Source of the DNA: Flavobacterium sp. IB48
Lineage (GTDB): Bacteria > Bacteroidota > Bacteroidia > Flavobacteriales > Flavobacteriaceae
Length of the DNA stretch: 64,000 nt
Reading direction: 5' to 3'
Assembly (NCBI RefSeq): GCF_016405855.1
Contig: NZ_JAEFCA010000003.1
Location: 244,253-308,252 of the forward strand
A model generated the notes under the pieces. That model was not told where the DNA came from, ran no database searches, and saw only the letters and a program-made list of their open reading frames with translations. Made by a program: the position numbers and the translations under genes. Of this stretch, positions 62,755 through 64,000 are shown one piece after another; the stretch's first letter is position 1; every line of letters begins with the position of its first letter.

Positions 62755-64000
62755 ATGGACTTTAAAAGCGACATCGGATATCGAAAGGAAACTCTAAAAA
62801 AGTTATTGTATAATATTCAAAAAAGCGAAGATTTAATTGTAAAAGCTTTATATGATGACTTTAAAAAACCAGAGTTTGAGGCTGTTTTGACCGAAACCAA
62901 TTATGTCATTTCAGAACTTAAAGATGTTATCAAAAACCTTAACAAATGGGCAAAACCAAAACGTGTTTTTCCGTCACTGCTTAATTTTCCTTCTACCGAT
63001 TATATTTACAAAGAACCTTATGGCGATGTATTAATCATTGCTCCTTGGAACTATCCTTTTCAACTTGCTTTATGCCCTCTTGTTGCTGCTGTCGCCGCAG
63101 GAAATAGAGTTGTTTTAAAACCATCTGAACTTACACCTCATACTTCTGCTGTAATTGCAAAAATTATAGAAAAAACATTTCATGTTAATCATGTTGAAGT
63201 TTTTGAAGGCGGAGTTGATGTTTCTAATAAATTACTGGCGCAGCGATGGGATTACATCTTTTTTACAGGAAGTGTCGCTGTTGGAAAAATTGTTGCAAAA
63301 GCCGCAGCAGAAAATTTAACGCCAGTTACTCTTGAATTAGGCGGGAAAAACCCGTGCATTATTGATCAAACGGCCAATTTAAAACTGGCTGCAAAACGAA
63401 TTGTTTGGGGAAAATTTATAAACGCAGGACAAACTTGCATTGCTCCAGATTATATTCTAATTCAGAAAAACATGAAAGTTAATTTCATTTCTTTTATGAT
63501 TGAAGAAATCATAAAAGCTTATGGAAAGAAAGTAGATAAATCTCCTGATTTTGCACGAATTATAAATACGAAAAACTGGTATAGATTAACCAATATGATT
63601 CAAGGCGAACATGTTTTATTTGGTGGAGAAAGCGATGCCAATAAACTTTATATTGCACCTACTCTTCTTGAAGAACCAGATTTAGATAGCGCTGTTATGA
63701 AAGAAGAAATCTTTGGGCCTATTCTGCCAATTCTTGTTTATGAAAATGAAAATGATATTGAAAAGGTTGTAAGCCGTTATGAGAAACCTCTTTCATTTTA
63801 CATTTTTAGCGAAAATAATTCATTTGCAAAGAAATTAATTTCAAAATACTCTTTTGGAGGCGGATGCATTAACGATACGGTTATTCATTTTTCTAACAAT
63901 AGACTGCCTTTTGGCGGTGTCGGGCATAGCGGAATTGGTGCTTATCATGGCAAACGAAGCTTCGATACATTTTCTCATCATAAAGCAATTGTAAAAAAAG
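62755..64000 (+). CDS. class 3-type aldehyde dehydrogenase, 3' end missing
   Basis: The frame from ATG 62755 stays open to the end of the window (415 codons); an in-frame stop at 62719 excludes a much earlier start. Features: IIAPWNYPFQLALCPLVAAV, GNRVVLKPSE, FFTGSVAVGK, catalytic Glu194 in TLELGGKNP and nucleophile Cys228 in NAGQTCIAPDY, and the late EEIFGPILPI and NNRLPFGGVGHSG. Its compact N-terminus without the long ALDH1-type segment fits the ALDH3 group that oxidises fatty and aromatic aldehydes. Only a short C-terminal piece should be missing. Confidence 0.93.
   Translation, partial: MDFKSDIGYRKETLKKLLYNIQKSEDLIVKALYDDFKKPEFEAVLTETNYVISELKDVIKNLNKWAKPKRVFPSLLNFPSTDYIYKEPYGDVLIIAPWNYPFQLALCPLVAAVAAGNRVVLKPSELTPHTSAVIAKIIEKTFHVNHVEVFEGGVDVSNKLLAQRWDYIFFTGSVAVGKIVAKAAAENLTPVTLELGGKNPCIIDQTANLKLAAKRIVWGKFINAGQTCIAPDYILIQKNMKVNFISFMIEEIIKAYGKKVDKSPDFARIINTKNWYRLTNMIQGEHVLFGGESDANKLYIAPTLLEEPDLDSAVMKEEIFGPILPILVYENENDIEKVVSRYEKPLSFYIFSENNSFAKKLISKYSFGGGCINDTVIHFSNNRLPFGGVGHSGIGAYHGKRSFDTFSHHKAIVKK

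Overview
The window is AT-rich chromosomal DNA from a member of the Bacteroidota, most probably Flavobacterium or a close relative. The support is two SusC/SusD pairs, promoter -7 elements of the form TAnnTTTG, start codons preceded by A-rich sequence rather than Shine-Dalgarno sites, a Rho factor with a long Asn/Gln-rich insert, DUF4293, DUF3667 and DUF4919 proteins, and several dispersed palindromic repeat families between genes. I saw no tRNA, rRNA, CRISPR array, insertion sequence or prophage.

Layout. 1-13.1 kb: a sulfate-ester locus, all on the + strand: a SusC (5' end cut off by the window), a SusD, three Cys-type sulfatases, a 39-residue membrane protein, a fatty acid hydroxylase/sterol desaturase family enzyme, a periplasmic rhodanese-thioredoxin fusion and a YeiH-type putative sulfate exporter. 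It has no glycoside hydrolase or polysaccharide lyase. 13.2-23.9 kb: ornithine aminotransferase with a divergent Lrp regulator, a dienelactone hydrolase, DUF3667, an M28 peptidase, rho, DUF4293, a NarL-type two-component pair, a YfcE-like phosphodiesterase and truA. 23.9-35.6 kb: an ABC exporter, then a locus in which a Cache-type LytS histidine kinase and a LytTR response regulator bracket a large zinc metalloprotease and a SusC/SusD pair. This looks like a self-regulated peptide or protein acquisition system.

35.8-55.7 kb: mostly single-gene units: an HNH-like protein with a C-terminal helix-turn-helix, dihydrolipoyl dehydrogenase, DUF1254, a small barrel protein, a DUF2314-ankyrin fusion, a TPM protein, acetyltransferases, a quinone reductase, SRPBCC proteins, an NmrA-AraC pair, an ArsR-like C-terminal domain without its DNA-binding part, a serine beta-lactamase-like protein whose SxxK motif reads SxxR, an MBL-fold hydrolase, a lactonase, LOG and a 2H phosphoesterase. 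Five genes here end in closely related hairpin terminators. 55.7-59.1 kb: a minus-strand operon: antiporter, lipoprotein, SUKH protein, VOC protein. 59.4-64 kb: L-serine dehydratase, panB, an RluA-type pseudouridine synthase and a 3'-truncated aldehyde dehydrogenase.

The most notable points are the two SusCD-centred loci, the small membrane protein sitting behind a nested palindrome, and the intergenic repeat families, especially an octamer array (CTAAGnnn) and an isolated GC-rich element at 42.9 kb. Function assignments rest on motifs and remembered families; no database search was run.
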